DNA of 64,000 bases from Pelethousia sp034933245 (GTDB lineage Bacteria > Bacillota > Clostridia > Christensenellales > CAG-138). Of the stretch, positions 52,685-60,108 are shown piece after piece. The notes beneath the pieces were generated by a model, which was given only the letters and a program-made list of their open reading frames with translations, searched no databases and was not told where the DNA came from. The stretch spans positions 33,010-97,009 of the forward strand of contig JAYFNX010000015.1 in the NCBI GenBank assembly GCA_034933245.1. The letters run 5' to 3'. Every line of letters starts with the position of its first letter. Positions within the stretch are counted from its first letter, which is position 1. Made by a program: the position numbers and the translations under genes.

Positions 52685-52728
52685 CATCGAGGGCTTATAC
52701 TTGGATACTGTTAGTAGAGGCGAAATGT

Positions 52729-53412
52729 ATGCTTAAGATTTTAATTGCGGAAGATGATAGGGAACTGCGGATTTTATTCTCCCGTGTTCTTACGAAAAAC
52801 GGCTATACTGTTAGGAGTGTCTCCAATGGGCAGGAGGCGCTTGACGTGCTGGAACAGGAGTATGTGAATCTAATCATATCCGACATCATGATGCCTGTTA
52901 TGGATGGATATGAACTGGTCAGCTCCTTGCGGGATGCGGGCTATACCACGCCGGTTCTGATGATTACGGCGAAAGACGCCTTTGATGACATGCGGCGGGG
53001 CTTTCTTTCCGGTTCGGATGATTATATGGTTAAGCCCGTAAATGTAAATGAAATGATCTTGCGCGTTGGCGCGCTTTTAAGGCGATCGCAGATGATCAAC
53101 GAACATAGGCAATCCATAGGCGGCACCGTCCTTGAATACGACCTGATGGCGGTGACCTCGGAAGGGGAAAGCGCGGTTTTGCCCCAAAAGGAATTTCTGC
53201 TCCTTTATAAAATGGCGTCTTTTCCGGGGAAAATCTTTACGCGGCAGCAAATTATGGATGAAATTTGGGGGATCGACTCGGAGACGGATCCCCATACGGT
53301 AGATGTACACATTGGCCGGCTGCGAGAACGCTTTCGGGGCAATCCGGATTTCGAAATTGTTACCATGCGGGGCGTGGGTTATAAGGTGGTAAAAAAGCAT
53401 GGCGCTTCCTAA
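52729..53412 (+). CDS. OmpR-family response regulator
   Basis: This about 227-residue regulator has a receiver domain (ILIAEDD; phospho-acceptor Asp52 in IISDIMMPVMDG; Lys in MVKPVN) and a winged-helix Trans_reg_C domain (KEFLLLYKMASFPGKIFTRQQIMDEIWG and DVHIGRLRERF...TMRGVGYKVV). ATG 52729 has AGAGG 9 bases upstream; the frame is open earlier but lacks a site and the receiver starts here. It overlaps the kinase gene by 14 bases. A triple GTTGA repeat lies in its promoter and another upstream of degV, making both probable targets. Confidence 0.93.
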   Translation: MLKILIAEDDRELRILFSRVLTKNGYTVRSVSNGQEALDVLEQEYVNLIISDIMMPVMDGYELVSSLRDAGYTTPVLMITAKDAFDDMRRGFLSGSDDYMVKPVNVNEMILRVGALLRRSQMINEHRQSIGGTVLEYDLMAVTSEGESAVLPQKEFLLLYKMASFPGKIFTRQQIMDEIWGIDSETDPHTVDVHIGRLRERFRGNPDFEIVTMRGVGYKVVKKHGAS

Positions 53413-54439
53413 GAAAAAATCCTTTGATATTTTACGGCTATACTTCACCGCATACGTGTTTGCCATCCTTGGCACAACCGTGGTTGGATCGGCTCTCATT
53501 ACGTTCCTCCTCAATACGTTTGTTTCCGCCACGGTCGTTATTCCTACATTCGTATGGATCTTACTCTTCAGCGTAGCGCTGGGCGGTGTTCTCACCGGCT
53601 ATTTAAGCAAATGGATTCTCGCGCCGCTCACCCGTTTAAGCAATGCCATGAGCCGTGTTGCAGCCGGGGACTTCACCGTGCGCCTGGAAAGCGCCACAAA
53701 GATTCGAGAACTGCAGGATACCTATGCAAACTTCAATTTGATGGTACGAGGGCTTAGTGCAACCGAAACCCTGCAAAGCGATTTTATCTCCAATGTTTCC
53801 CATGAGTTCAAAACGCCAATAAACGCAATTGAGGGCTATGCCATGCTGCTGCAGGACCGCAATCAAACGGTTGACGAGCAGCAGGAATATGTGGAGAAGA
53901 TTCTTTTCAACACCCGGCGTCTCTCTGAGCTGGTGGGTAACATTCTTTTGCTTTCCAAGGTAGATAACCAAGCCATTGAAGCAAATAAAACGAACTTCCG
54001 TCTCGATGAGCAAATCCGGCAGGCTATCCTTTCCCTTGAGCAAAAATGGAGCGATAAACAAATTGAATTCGATGTGGATTTGGAGCCGCTTATGGTCTGC
54101 GGCAATGAAAACCTTCTGTTGCACGTGTGGACGAACCTGATCGACAACGCTATTAAATTCGATCCTTATGGAGGGGCGGTCAAAATCCGTCTGATGCGGG
54201 ATGCGGGGGCAGGCCATGTGACATGCTTCGTGGAAGATAGCGGCCCCGGAATTCCCGCAGATGCACGCGCGCATATTTTTGAGCGGTTCTATCAGGCAGA
54301 CAGTTCCCATAAGGAAGAGGGCAATGGCTTGGGGTTAGCCCTTGTAAAACGAATTCTTGATACTGCCGGCGGCTCCATCAAGATTGAGAGTGCCCCCGAC
54401 TGCGGCAGCAGCTTTACGGTTACGCTTCCGCTTCTGTAA
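53399..54439 (+). CDS. sensor histidine kinase (HAMP, HisKA)
   Basis: This 346-residue kinase has two membrane helices (about 12-42 and 48-68) with almost no extracytoplasmic loop, so it may sense within the membrane or through a partner. A HAMP domain (ILAPLTRLSNAMSRVAAGDFTVRL) follows, then H-box SNVSHEFKTPINAIEGYA (His about 134), N-box NLIDNAIKFDP, G1 EDSGPGIP and G2 GNGLGLALV. It phosphorylates the regulator encoded just upstream. Short-loop kinases of this type commonly detect envelope stress or antimicrobial peptides (family knowledge). Confidence 0.93.
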   Translation: MALPKKKSFDILRLYFTAYVFAILGTTVVGSALITFLLNTFVSATVVIPTFVWILLFSVALGGVLTGYLSKWILAPLTRLSNAMSRVAAGDFTVRLESATKIRELQDTYANFNLMVRGLSATETLQSDFISNVSHEFKTPINAIEGYAMLLQDRNQTVDEQQEYVEKILFNTRRLSELVGNILLLSKVDNQAIEANKTNFRLDEQIRQAILSLEQKWSDKQIEFDVDLEPLMVCGNENLLLHVWTNLIDNAIKFDPYGGAVKIRLMRDAGAGHVTCFVEDSGPGIPADARAHIFERFYQADSSHKEEGNGLGLALVKRILDTAGGSIKIESAPDCGSSFTVTLPLL

Positions 54440-54459
54440 GATAGATCCCCCTTGCATCT

Positions 54460-54486
54460 ACCCGCCCTCGCCCGGCGGGTTTCTTT
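54460..54486 (+). terminator. rho-independent terminator after the two-component genes
   Basis: ACCCGCC (54460-54466) pairs with GGCGGGT (54474-54480), followed by TTCTTT. It begins 21 bases past the kinase stop. Confidence 0.8.
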
Positions 54487-54508
54487 ATGGTGATACATAT
54501 CAACGCTG

Positions 54509-54535
54509 GTTGATGTTGAGTTGAAGTTCCGTTGC
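54509..54535 (+). promoter_or_regulatory. second 11-nt-spaced GTTGA array, upstream of degV
   Basis: GTTGA at 54509 and 54520 and GTTGC at 54531, again 11 bases apart. Aligned with the array at 52658, the two share TTGA, TT, AGTTGAA and CGTTG at matching positions, so they are probably bound by the same response regulator. Confidence 0.65.
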
Positions 54536-54831
54536 GCTTTGTGGTTTATCATAAGCACTATTATGGTGGGAAGGAACATAGGGGCTTTCCCATATCCTTC
54601 ATAAGGCCCGAAGCGCCTGCGTTTTCCGGCCTTACTTTGTGTGGTTTGCTTTGCTTCCGAGGTGCATGCGCGCGCCTGCCCCAGGTTCATTCCATGCGCC
54701 TTCTAAGGCGAATGAAGTGGGAGATATGTGCCGTCCTTTCGCCTATAAGCTTACCACCTTCCCTGAAAAAATTGGGCAGGATCTGTCCATAGAGATTTTT
54801 CGGCCGATCCAGGCCCTCACAGGAGGACAAC

Positions 54832-55698
54832 ATGAAGATCCAAATCACTGCCGACAGCACTTGCGACCTATCTCCAACGCTCCTTTCGGAATGCGGGATT
54901 CGCATCATGCCGCTGGCCGTTACCAAAGGCGGGAATGCGTATTTGGATGGTGTAAATATTTCGCCGTCTGAAATTTTTCAGCATGTAGATGGGGGCGGCT
55001 CCCTTTGCGTCACCTCGGCGCGTAATCCGGAGGAATATAACGCTGCATTTCAAAGCTGGGCAAAAGAGGCGGACGCTGTTGTGCATATTTCCTTGGGCTC
55101 CTCTTTTTCATCCAGCTATAAAAATGCTGTTTTGGGAGCGCAGCCGCTATCCAACGTATATGTTGTCGATTCAAAAAACCTCTCTACCGGCCAGGGCCAC
55201 ATCGTGCTCGAAGCATGCAAGCTGGCTGCGCATTGCCGCTCCGTTGAAGGGATGGTTGCAAAGCTGGAGGCGCTGACAGCGCAGGTGGACGCCAGCTTTC
55301 TCATCAATCGGTTGGATTATATGGTCAAGGGTGGGCGTTGCTCCTCCGCGGCGGCTTTAGGCGCAAATCTGCTTAGTCTTAAGCCTTGCATCGAGGTTGT
55401 CAACGGTAGTATGCGCGTTTGCAAGAAGTACCGGGGTTCCTTCGAGCGCTGCATCCAAGCCTATATACGGGAACGGTTGAGCAAACACGATATTTGGACA
55501 GACAGGCTTTTCATTACTTATACGGCTGTTCCGCCATCCGTTCTCCAAGCGGTTCTAGAGACGGTAAATGAATGCGCCCATTTTTCTCATATTTATGAAA
55601 CAAGGGCCGGCTGCACAGTAAGCTGTCATTGCGGCCCGGGAACTCTTGGCATTCTTTTCATCCGTGGCAAGAATCCTTTCGGATTTGAAATAGAATGA
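54832..55698 (+). CDS. DegV family fatty-acid-binding protein
   Basis: This 288-residue DegV protein starts IQITADSTCDLSPTLLSECGIRIMPLAV. It has TSARNPEEYNAAFQSWAKEADAVVHISLGSSFSSSYKNAVLGAQ (about 60-103), VVDSKNLSTGQGHIVL and the GGRCSSAAALGANLLSLKPCIEV segment (about 166-188). DegV-type FakB proteins bind fatty acids for phosphorylation by the FakA kinase and feed them into phospholipid synthesis. A strong ribosome binding site (ACAGGAGGACAAC) precedes ATG. The shared GTTGA array suggests membrane- or envelope-linked control by the upstream two-component system. Confidence 0.9.
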   Translation: MKIQITADSTCDLSPTLLSECGIRIMPLAVTKGGNAYLDGVNISPSEIFQHVDGGGSLCVTSARNPEEYNAAFQSWAKEADAVVHISLGSSFSSSYKNAVLGAQPLSNVYVVDSKNLSTGQGHIVLEACKLAAHCRSVEGMVAKLEALTAQVDASFLINRLDYMVKGGRCSSAAALGANLLSLKPCIEVVNGSMRVCKKYRGSFERCIQAYIRERLSKHDIWTDRLFITYTAVPPSVLQAVLETVNECAHFSHIYETRAGCTVSCHCGPGTLGILFIRGKNPFGFEIE

Positions 55699-55750
55699 TT
55701 CTGCTCCCAAGAGGCTGCCCGTCATGCGGCGAAGCTATCTTGCGCCAATA

Positions 55751-55779
55751 AATATCCCCCGGCAAAGCCGGGGGATATT
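55751..55779. terminator. 13-bp perfect hairpin at the tnpA-distal end
   Basis: Arms 55751-55763 and 55767-55779 are perfectly complementary with an AAA loop, followed by T and a short run. It may be the right-end hairpin recognised by IS200 transposase and may also end degV transcripts. Confidence 0.6.
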
Positions 55780-55809
55780 TCATATGCGGGCAAAGCACTT
55801 TCATCCTGG

Positions 55810-56315
55810 TTATGCCCAAATAGGCGCATATACGATCTGGCATACGCGTGGAGCTTTTTTCCTGCTACCCGTAAACGGGTCTTTCGGATCGGGGATACTT
55901 AGCTGCTCTCCCATCTTATCTTCTTCTAATTGCCTTTTAATATATTCCTGTATTTTTTTCGCATCTTTCCCTGCGATATCTACATAATATCCCCGGCACC
56001 AGAACTCCCGATTGCGGTATTTATATTTCAGTTCCGGAAATTGCTCGTAGATCATGAAGCTGCTTTCCCCTTTCAGATATCCCATAAAACTCGATACGCT
56101 CTTTTTGGGCGGTATCTCCAACAACATGTGGGCATGGTCCGGCAACTTTCGGCTTCTACGATTCTTGCTCCTTTCCGCTCATATAGTTTTCGAAGTATTT
56201 CTCCTATTGCCCGTCTCTTCTCTCCGTAAAATACCTTTCGCCTATACTAAGGCGCAAACACTACATGATATTTGCAGCTCCATTTCGTGTGGGATAGACT
56301 TTTCTCGTCACTCAT
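55810..56315 (-). pseudogene. tnpA: IS200-type TnpA (HUH/Y1 transposase), inactivated
   Basis: From ATG 56315 (AAAAGGAGGTCAAC upstream) the minus strand reads SHTKWSCKYHVVFAP, the usual IS200 TnpA opening. A TAG at 56249-56247 then replaces what is normally Lys before YRRKVFYGE. A one-base deletion near 56139-56144 shifts the frame just before PDHAHMLLEIPPK, the HUH-type motif region, after which the frame is intact to the stop at 55810. The catalytic Tyr region (EYIKRQLEEDK) remains. Two independent lesions mean it cannot make a full protein. The family moves single-stranded DNA via a tyrosine. Confidence 0.88.
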
Positions 56316-56319
56316 GTTG

Positions 56320-56387
56320 ACCTCCTTTTGATTGGCTCTTTCCTTACAGTTGCCAGACCGCTCGCTTATTCTGAATCAAAAGGAGGT
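56320..56387 (-). promoter_or_regulatory. ribosome-binding-site-sequestering hairpin of tnpA
   Basis: A perfect 14-bp inverted repeat (56320-56333 and 56374-56387) places the tnpA AGGAGGT Shine-Dalgarno inside a stem. IS200 elements are known to suppress transposase translation with such a leader hairpin. Confidence 0.75.
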
Positions 56388-56458
56388 TTCTTGTCCTACC
56401 TATAGCTTTAAGCCCCCCTGAACCACCTGCCTAGCGGGTGGTTTTCTACATACAACAA

Positions 56459-56492
56459 GCCCCGCAAACAATGTGTGCGGGGTTTTTCTTTT
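56459..56492 (+). terminator. rho-independent terminator
   Basis: GCCCCGCA (56459-56466) pairs with TGCGGGGT (56476-56483; one G-T pair), followed by TTTTCTTTT. It is oriented to stop plus-strand transcripts such as degV's, now separated from it by the IS200 remnant. On the minus strand it also lies 24 bases past the zur stop. Confidence 0.85.
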
Positions 56493-56515
56493 GCATAGCT
56501 GGCCATGGGGCCTGT

Positions 56516-56941
56516 TTAGAGGCTTCTTTGCTTGGGGTCACAATCCTTGCAGTACCCGTATATCTCCAGGTTATGCCCCATAACCCGAAAATCGGAATCC
56601 TGAATGTTGGGAATGAATTTTTCCATGGGGCAATTGTCCATTGGAATAATCTTATGGCACATCAGGCATACCGCATAATGCTTATGCTCAAAACGGTTCA
56701 ATTCATACAGGGCTGTTTCTCCATTCAGAATCGCAATTTTTGCCACCATTCCCTTTTTTACAAAAAGCTCTAACACTCTATAAACCGTAGAGAGCCAGGC
56801 TGACTCCCCACTTTTCTCAATTGCGGAGCAGATCTCCATGGCGCTTAAAGGCTTATCCGCCTTTTCAAGCACAGACAGTATGCATTCGCGCGGCTTGGTT
56901 CTTTTCAGGTTGGAAGGCCATTCGACTTTAAGCTCCTTCAA
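56516..56941 (-). CDS. zur: Fur-family regulator, probably zinc-responsive Zur
   Basis: This 141-residue Fur-family protein has a winged helix (PRECILSVLEKADKPLSAMEICSAIEKSGESAWLSTVYRVLELFVKKGMV) and a metal domain with ELNRFEHKHYAVCLMCHKIIPMDNCP. The two CxxC pairs (CLMC and CKDC) form the structural zinc site. Location as the last gene of znuA-znuC-znuB-zur makes Zur the best call over Fur or PerR. It would repress zinc uptake when zinc is plentiful. It starts 32 bases after znuB. Confidence 0.87.
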   Translation of the reverse strand: MKELKVEWPSNLKRTKPRECILSVLEKADKPLSAMEICSAIEKSGESAWLSTVYRVLELFVKKGMVAKIAILNGETALYELNRFEHKHYAVCLMCHKIIPMDNCPMEKFIPNIQDSDFRVMGHNLEIYGYCKDCDPKQRSL

Positions 56942-56973
56942 TGCTTGCTCCCCCTTTCGTTCCTAGCATGTTC

Positions 56974-57804
56974 TTATCTTGCTTGCTCCCGATTCGTTGC
57001 AGCATGGCAACGGCACTTCTTATAGAGAAAAATCAACAGCAAGCATACTACCCCTATGAGTACAATGGTTCCCCCTGGCCGCAGTCCCCCATAATAGGAA
57101 AGGAACAGGCCAAGAACGGTAAAAAGCATAGCGAAGCATACGGAATAGAGGACGGTCTGCTTGTAGCTTCTCCCAAACTGCATGGCGCAGGCAACGGGAA
57201 TAACCATCAAGGAGGAAACGATCAGCGCACCTACCGTACGCGCGGCCACAGAAACCGTGGCGGCCGTGAGTATGGTAAAAATAAAATTCACAGTCCGCAC
57301 AGGAATGCCGGCAAGCCGGGCTCCCCTCTCGTCGAAGGCGATATAGAAGAGTTCCTTATATAATAGCATAAAGGCCAGCATGACGGCGAAGCTAATACAG
57401 GCCACCAAGAGCATCTCGAAATCGTCAATCGCCACAATGCTGCCAAAAAGGAAACTGTTAAAGTTGGCTGCGCTTTTTACAAAGCCCGAAAGCACACCTG
57501 CAAGGCCGATTCCCGCGGACATGATAATCGCAATGGACATTTCGGAGAACTTAGGAATCCGCTTGCGAATAGCCTCAATGCTGAGGGCCGCCGCCACACA
57601 GGCGGTTACCGCTCCCAATATGGGATTGATGCCTAAAATCAATCCGGCCGCTACGCCGGCAAGCGATGTATGGGACAGGGCGTCGCCAAGCATGGAAAGG
57701 CGCTTCAACACCACGATAATCCCAATGCAAGGAACGATAACTGCAAGCAAAATGCCAACAATAAATGCCCGGCGCATAAAATCATATGCAAGAATTGCTG
57801 GCAT
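56974..57804 (-). CDS. znuB: zinc ABC permease ZnuB
   Basis: This about 276-residue permease of the ABC-3 family begins ILAYDFMRRAFIVGILLAVIVPCIGIIVVLKRLSMLGDALSHTSLAGVAAG, the family hallmark. It has around eight helices including TVSVAARTVGALIVSSLMVIPVACAM. ATG 57804 has AAAAAGGAGGAACCTGCAA upstream and lies inside the end of znuC (23-base overlap). A C-terminal KKCRCHAATNREQAR tail is cytosolic. Confidence 0.9.
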   Translation of the reverse strand: MPAILAYDFMRRAFIVGILLAVIVPCIGIIVVLKRLSMLGDALSHTSLAGVAAGLILGINPILGAVTACVAAALSIEAIRKRIPKFSEMSIAIIMSAGIGLAGVLSGFVKSAANFNSFLFGSIVAIDDFEMLLVACISFAVMLAFMLLYKELFYIAFDERGARLAGIPVRTVNFIFTILTAATVSVAARTVGALIVSSLMVIPVACAMQFGRSYKQTVLYSVCFAMLFTVLGLFLSYYGGLRPGGTIVLIGVVCLLLIFLYKKCRCHAATNREQAR

Positions 57805-58558
57805 TTGCAGGTTCCTCCTTTTTCGGGATGGATGTACCGATGATGGGATGTTTATGTTTGTGCGAAAGCTCCTCATGAAGCTGTTCCTTTTCAAGTTCCA
57901 CCAGCGAGCCTTCTTCCAGGCACAAAATTCGGGAAACGCATTCCGCCGCCCGGGCCGTATCATGGGTAACCATGATAATGGTAAGCCCTGTCTGCCGGTT
58001 TAAGCGCGATAGCAGCTCGTAAAGGGATTGGATGGTGCGCTCGTCCACACCGGCGGTAGGCTCATCAAGCAGCATAATGGTCGGGCTACCTACCAGCACC
58101 CTTGCCAGCATCACCCGCTGCTGCTGGCCCCCCGACATCTCGCCGATCAGCCGTTTTGCATAGCCCTCCATGCCCACCATTGCTAGGGCGCCCATAGTTT
58201 TTTCCTGATGCTCCTTACGAGGGAAGCGAAGCAGCCCGATTTGCGAAAACAGGTTTGCCTTTACGATCTCCTCGGCCGTAGCTGGAAATCCGTTGCCGGA
58301 TTGAAATCCGTTTTGCGGCACATACCCGATCTTGGGCCAATCGCGGAACCGTTGTATATCCTGCCCCATAAGCCGAATGGTTCCGGCCGTTGGCGTAAGC
58401 TCTCCCAAAATAAGGCGCAGCAATGTGCTTTTACCCGTTCCGTTGGGGCCCACGATGGCCACAAAATCTCCCGGATTCACCGAAAAGCTGACCTTTGAAA
58501 AAATCGCTTCACTCCCATAGTGAAAGCTTAGGCTATTTACCTCAATTATGCTGGACAT
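57782..58558 (-). CDS. znuC: zinc ABC ATPase ZnuC
   Basis: This 258-residue ATPase has Walker A GPNGTGKST (about 37-45), signature MSGGQQQRVMLARVL and Walker B IMLLDEPTAGVD, with the metal-ABC block IGYVPQNGFQSGNGFPATAEEIV. The C-terminus has ELSHKHKHPIIGTS, a His-rich stretch that may bind metal. It energises ZnuB. Confidence 0.9.
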   Translation of the reverse strand: MSSIIEVNSLSFHYGSEAIFSKVSFSVNPGDFVAIVGPNGTGKSTLLRLILGELTPTAGTIRLMGQDIQRFRDWPKIGYVPQNGFQSGNGFPATAEEIVKANLFSQIGLLRFPRKEHQEKTMGALAMVGMEGYAKRLIGEMSGGQQQRVMLARVLVGSPTIMLLDEPTAGVDERTIQSLYELLSRLNRQTGLTIIMVTHDTARAAECVSRILCLEEGSLVELEKEQLHEELSHKHKHPIIGTSIPKKEEPANASNSCI

Positions 58559-58568
58559 TCTGATTTCC

Positions 58569-59555
58569 TTACTGTAATGCCGCTTTAAGCGCCGTCAAGT
58601 TCTGGCGCATCACGGCAAAATAATCGTCCCCTGCAAGACGCTGTTCATCGCTCAAGCCTTCAATAGGGCTTAAAACCGCCGTTTGTGCGCCAATGGCCTT
58701 GGCAACGGTTTCGGCTACCTTCGGGCTTACCAACTCTTCAAAGAAGATTACGCCCACGTCGTGTGCTTTGGCAAAATCGATAATCTCGGCCATCCGCGCG
58801 GGATCGGGCTCTGAATCCGGCGTTAACCCCTCGATTCCAACTTGCGTAAGGCCATAGGCGTCGCAAAGATAGCCGAAAGCCTCGTGCGCAACAACAATCT
58901 CCCGCTTGGGAAGCCCTGCAAGGGTTGCCTTGAATTCTTCATCAAGTTTATCAAGATCGGCAGCGTTTTTTTCATAATTGGCTTCGTATACCTGCCGGTT
59001 GGCGGGATCGGCCTGAACAAAAGCATTTTTTATGGCTTCCATCTGCTTTTTCGCATTTAACGGATTCAGCCAAACATGCGGATCGTAAACAGCTTGTCCT
59101 TCCTCCCGGGCATCCTCTTCGTGCGCATCCCCGTCTTCGTGATGGTGATCGTGTCCTTCCATAAGTGTGATCCCGGCGCTTGTTTCCACGGCAATCAGTT
59201 CTTGATTCTGCAAGGAGGCAAGCACATCTTCCGCCCAATGCTCCAACCCCGCACCGTTATAAATAAAAACCCGGGCGTTCTCCAGCCCCGCAATATCCGC
59301 GGCCGTTGGTTCCCAATCATGGGGCTCGGAACCTTCCGGTACCATGTTCACAACGTGAACCTTCTCGCCGCCGATCTTGCGCGCGAAGTCATACATGGGG
59401 TAAAAGCTGGCGTAGACAGAGATCTGCCCGTCTTGCAGTTGGGCACCATCCGCATTTGGAATACCGGAATGCTGCGCATTGCCGCACCCCATGCATGTCA
59501 AAACCGCTAAAACCACCAATAAACTAAGTAAGAGTATACGCCAAACCTTTTTCAT
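58569..59555 (-). CDS. znuA: zinc-binding lipoprotein ZnuA
   Basis: This about 328-residue cluster A-I metal-binding protein has a signal ending LTCMGC (Cys about 24), VYASFYPMYDFARKIGG, metal His in PHDWEPTAADI, a charged His-rich loop (EGHDHHHEDGDAHEED, about 133-148), then DPHVWLNPL and VAHEAFGYL, completing the three-His site, and a final Asp/Glu region. The His-rich loop favours zinc over manganese. ATG 59555 has AGGGAGG upstream. First gene of the operon, with a consensus promoter upstream. Confidence 0.93.
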   Translation of the reverse strand: MKKVWRILLLSLLVVLAVLTCMGCGNAQHSGIPNADGAQLQDGQISVYASFYPMYDFARKIGGEKVHVVNMVPEGSEPHDWEPTAADIAGLENARVFIYNGAGLEHWAEDVLASLQNQELIAVETSAGITLMEGHDHHHEDGDAHEEDAREEGQAVYDPHVWLNPLNAKKQMEAIKNAFVQADPANRQVYEANYEKNAADLDKLDEEFKATLAGLPKREIVVAHEAFGYLCDAYGLTQVGIEGLTPDSEPDPARMAEIIDFAKAHDVGVIFFEELVSPKVAETVAKAIGAQTAVLSPIEGLSDEQRLAGDDYFAVMRQNLTALKAALQ

Positions 59556-60108
59556 TTTCAACAAACCTCCCTAACAGCCTGCATGCTGTTCCTTCTTGCC
59601 CATAATTCTTATTGATTGCTTTGTTTGGCACCTGCCCCTTGGCATATATGCTTTTCCTTTTCCGCCTTGATTCAGGAATCCGGCTTGCCAGCCAATCTTC
59701 GGGCCAATCGCCCCCATCCGTTTGCGCGAAAGAGCCTATGGCTACAGATGCATATGATTCCTATTAGCGTCTATTGTAAATTTCTGCCTTCCACTTGTCA
59801 AGCGCATCTTGCCGTCAAATCATTAGCTATCATAATTTATTTTTGCGTTCCATGCAGGACGCAGGGCATTTTAGCGCTGCCCGTATATGCACATCGTTCC
59901 CATTTGCGGTTATGTTTTTTATGTCAAAAGAAGCCCGGACGGCGCAGGAACCGATCGCGCAATGAAGGCTATACGCAAAAATGCTCCTACTAGGCAGCGT
60001 GGGAAGGCCCCCGTTGGACTTTGGAGATGGCTCTCTTGCGGAAGATAGCCGTTTGCTATAGAATAGATATAATGGAATAATATGTATTTCTTCAAGATCG
60101 GGGCTCCT
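59556..60108. other. divergent region between znuA and the SiaA-like gene
   Basis: A 553-bp region containing the znu promoter (59773-59801), a TATAAT (60068-60073) on the plus strand that may serve the SiaA-like gene, and no recognisable gene. No clear Zur box could be pointed out by eye. Confidence 0.5.
59773..59801 (-). promoter_or_regulatory. sigma-A promoter for znuA-znuC-znuB-zur
   Basis: On the minus strand TTGACA (59801-59796), a 17-nt spacer, and TACAAT (59778-59773) give a near-consensus promoter about 220 bases upstream of znuA. The long leader may carry the Zur site. Confidence 0.75.

Larger units (their letters stand above)
54440..54831 (+). other. 392-bp region between the kinase gene and degV
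   Basis: It contains the kinase terminator (54460-54486), the second GTTGA repeat array (54509-54535), a TATTAT (54559-54564) that could be a -10 box, and an about 250-base leader to degV. No gene seen. Confidence 0.6.
55751..56447 (-). mobile_element. decayed IS200-like insertion element
   Basis: About 700 bases, the usual IS200 size. Contents are a single broken tnpA (minus), an end hairpin at 55751-55779 (13-bp perfect stem) on the 3' side, and a hairpin AACCACC/GGTGGTT (56421-56443) on the 5' side. Exact ends are not defined, because these elements make no target duplication. It sits between degV and a plus-strand terminator at 56459-56492. Confidence 0.7.

Noticed and set aside
55751..56447. 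CRISPR-like or REP-like repeat array in the hairpin-rich stretch
   Set aside because: Only single hairpins occur, and they fit the ends and leader of an IS200 element; there are no regularly spaced repeats.
56516..56941. Ferric uptake regulator or PerR call for the Fur-family gene
   Set aside because: It is co-encoded with znuABC and has both structural CxxC pairs, so Zur is more likely; still an inference from context.
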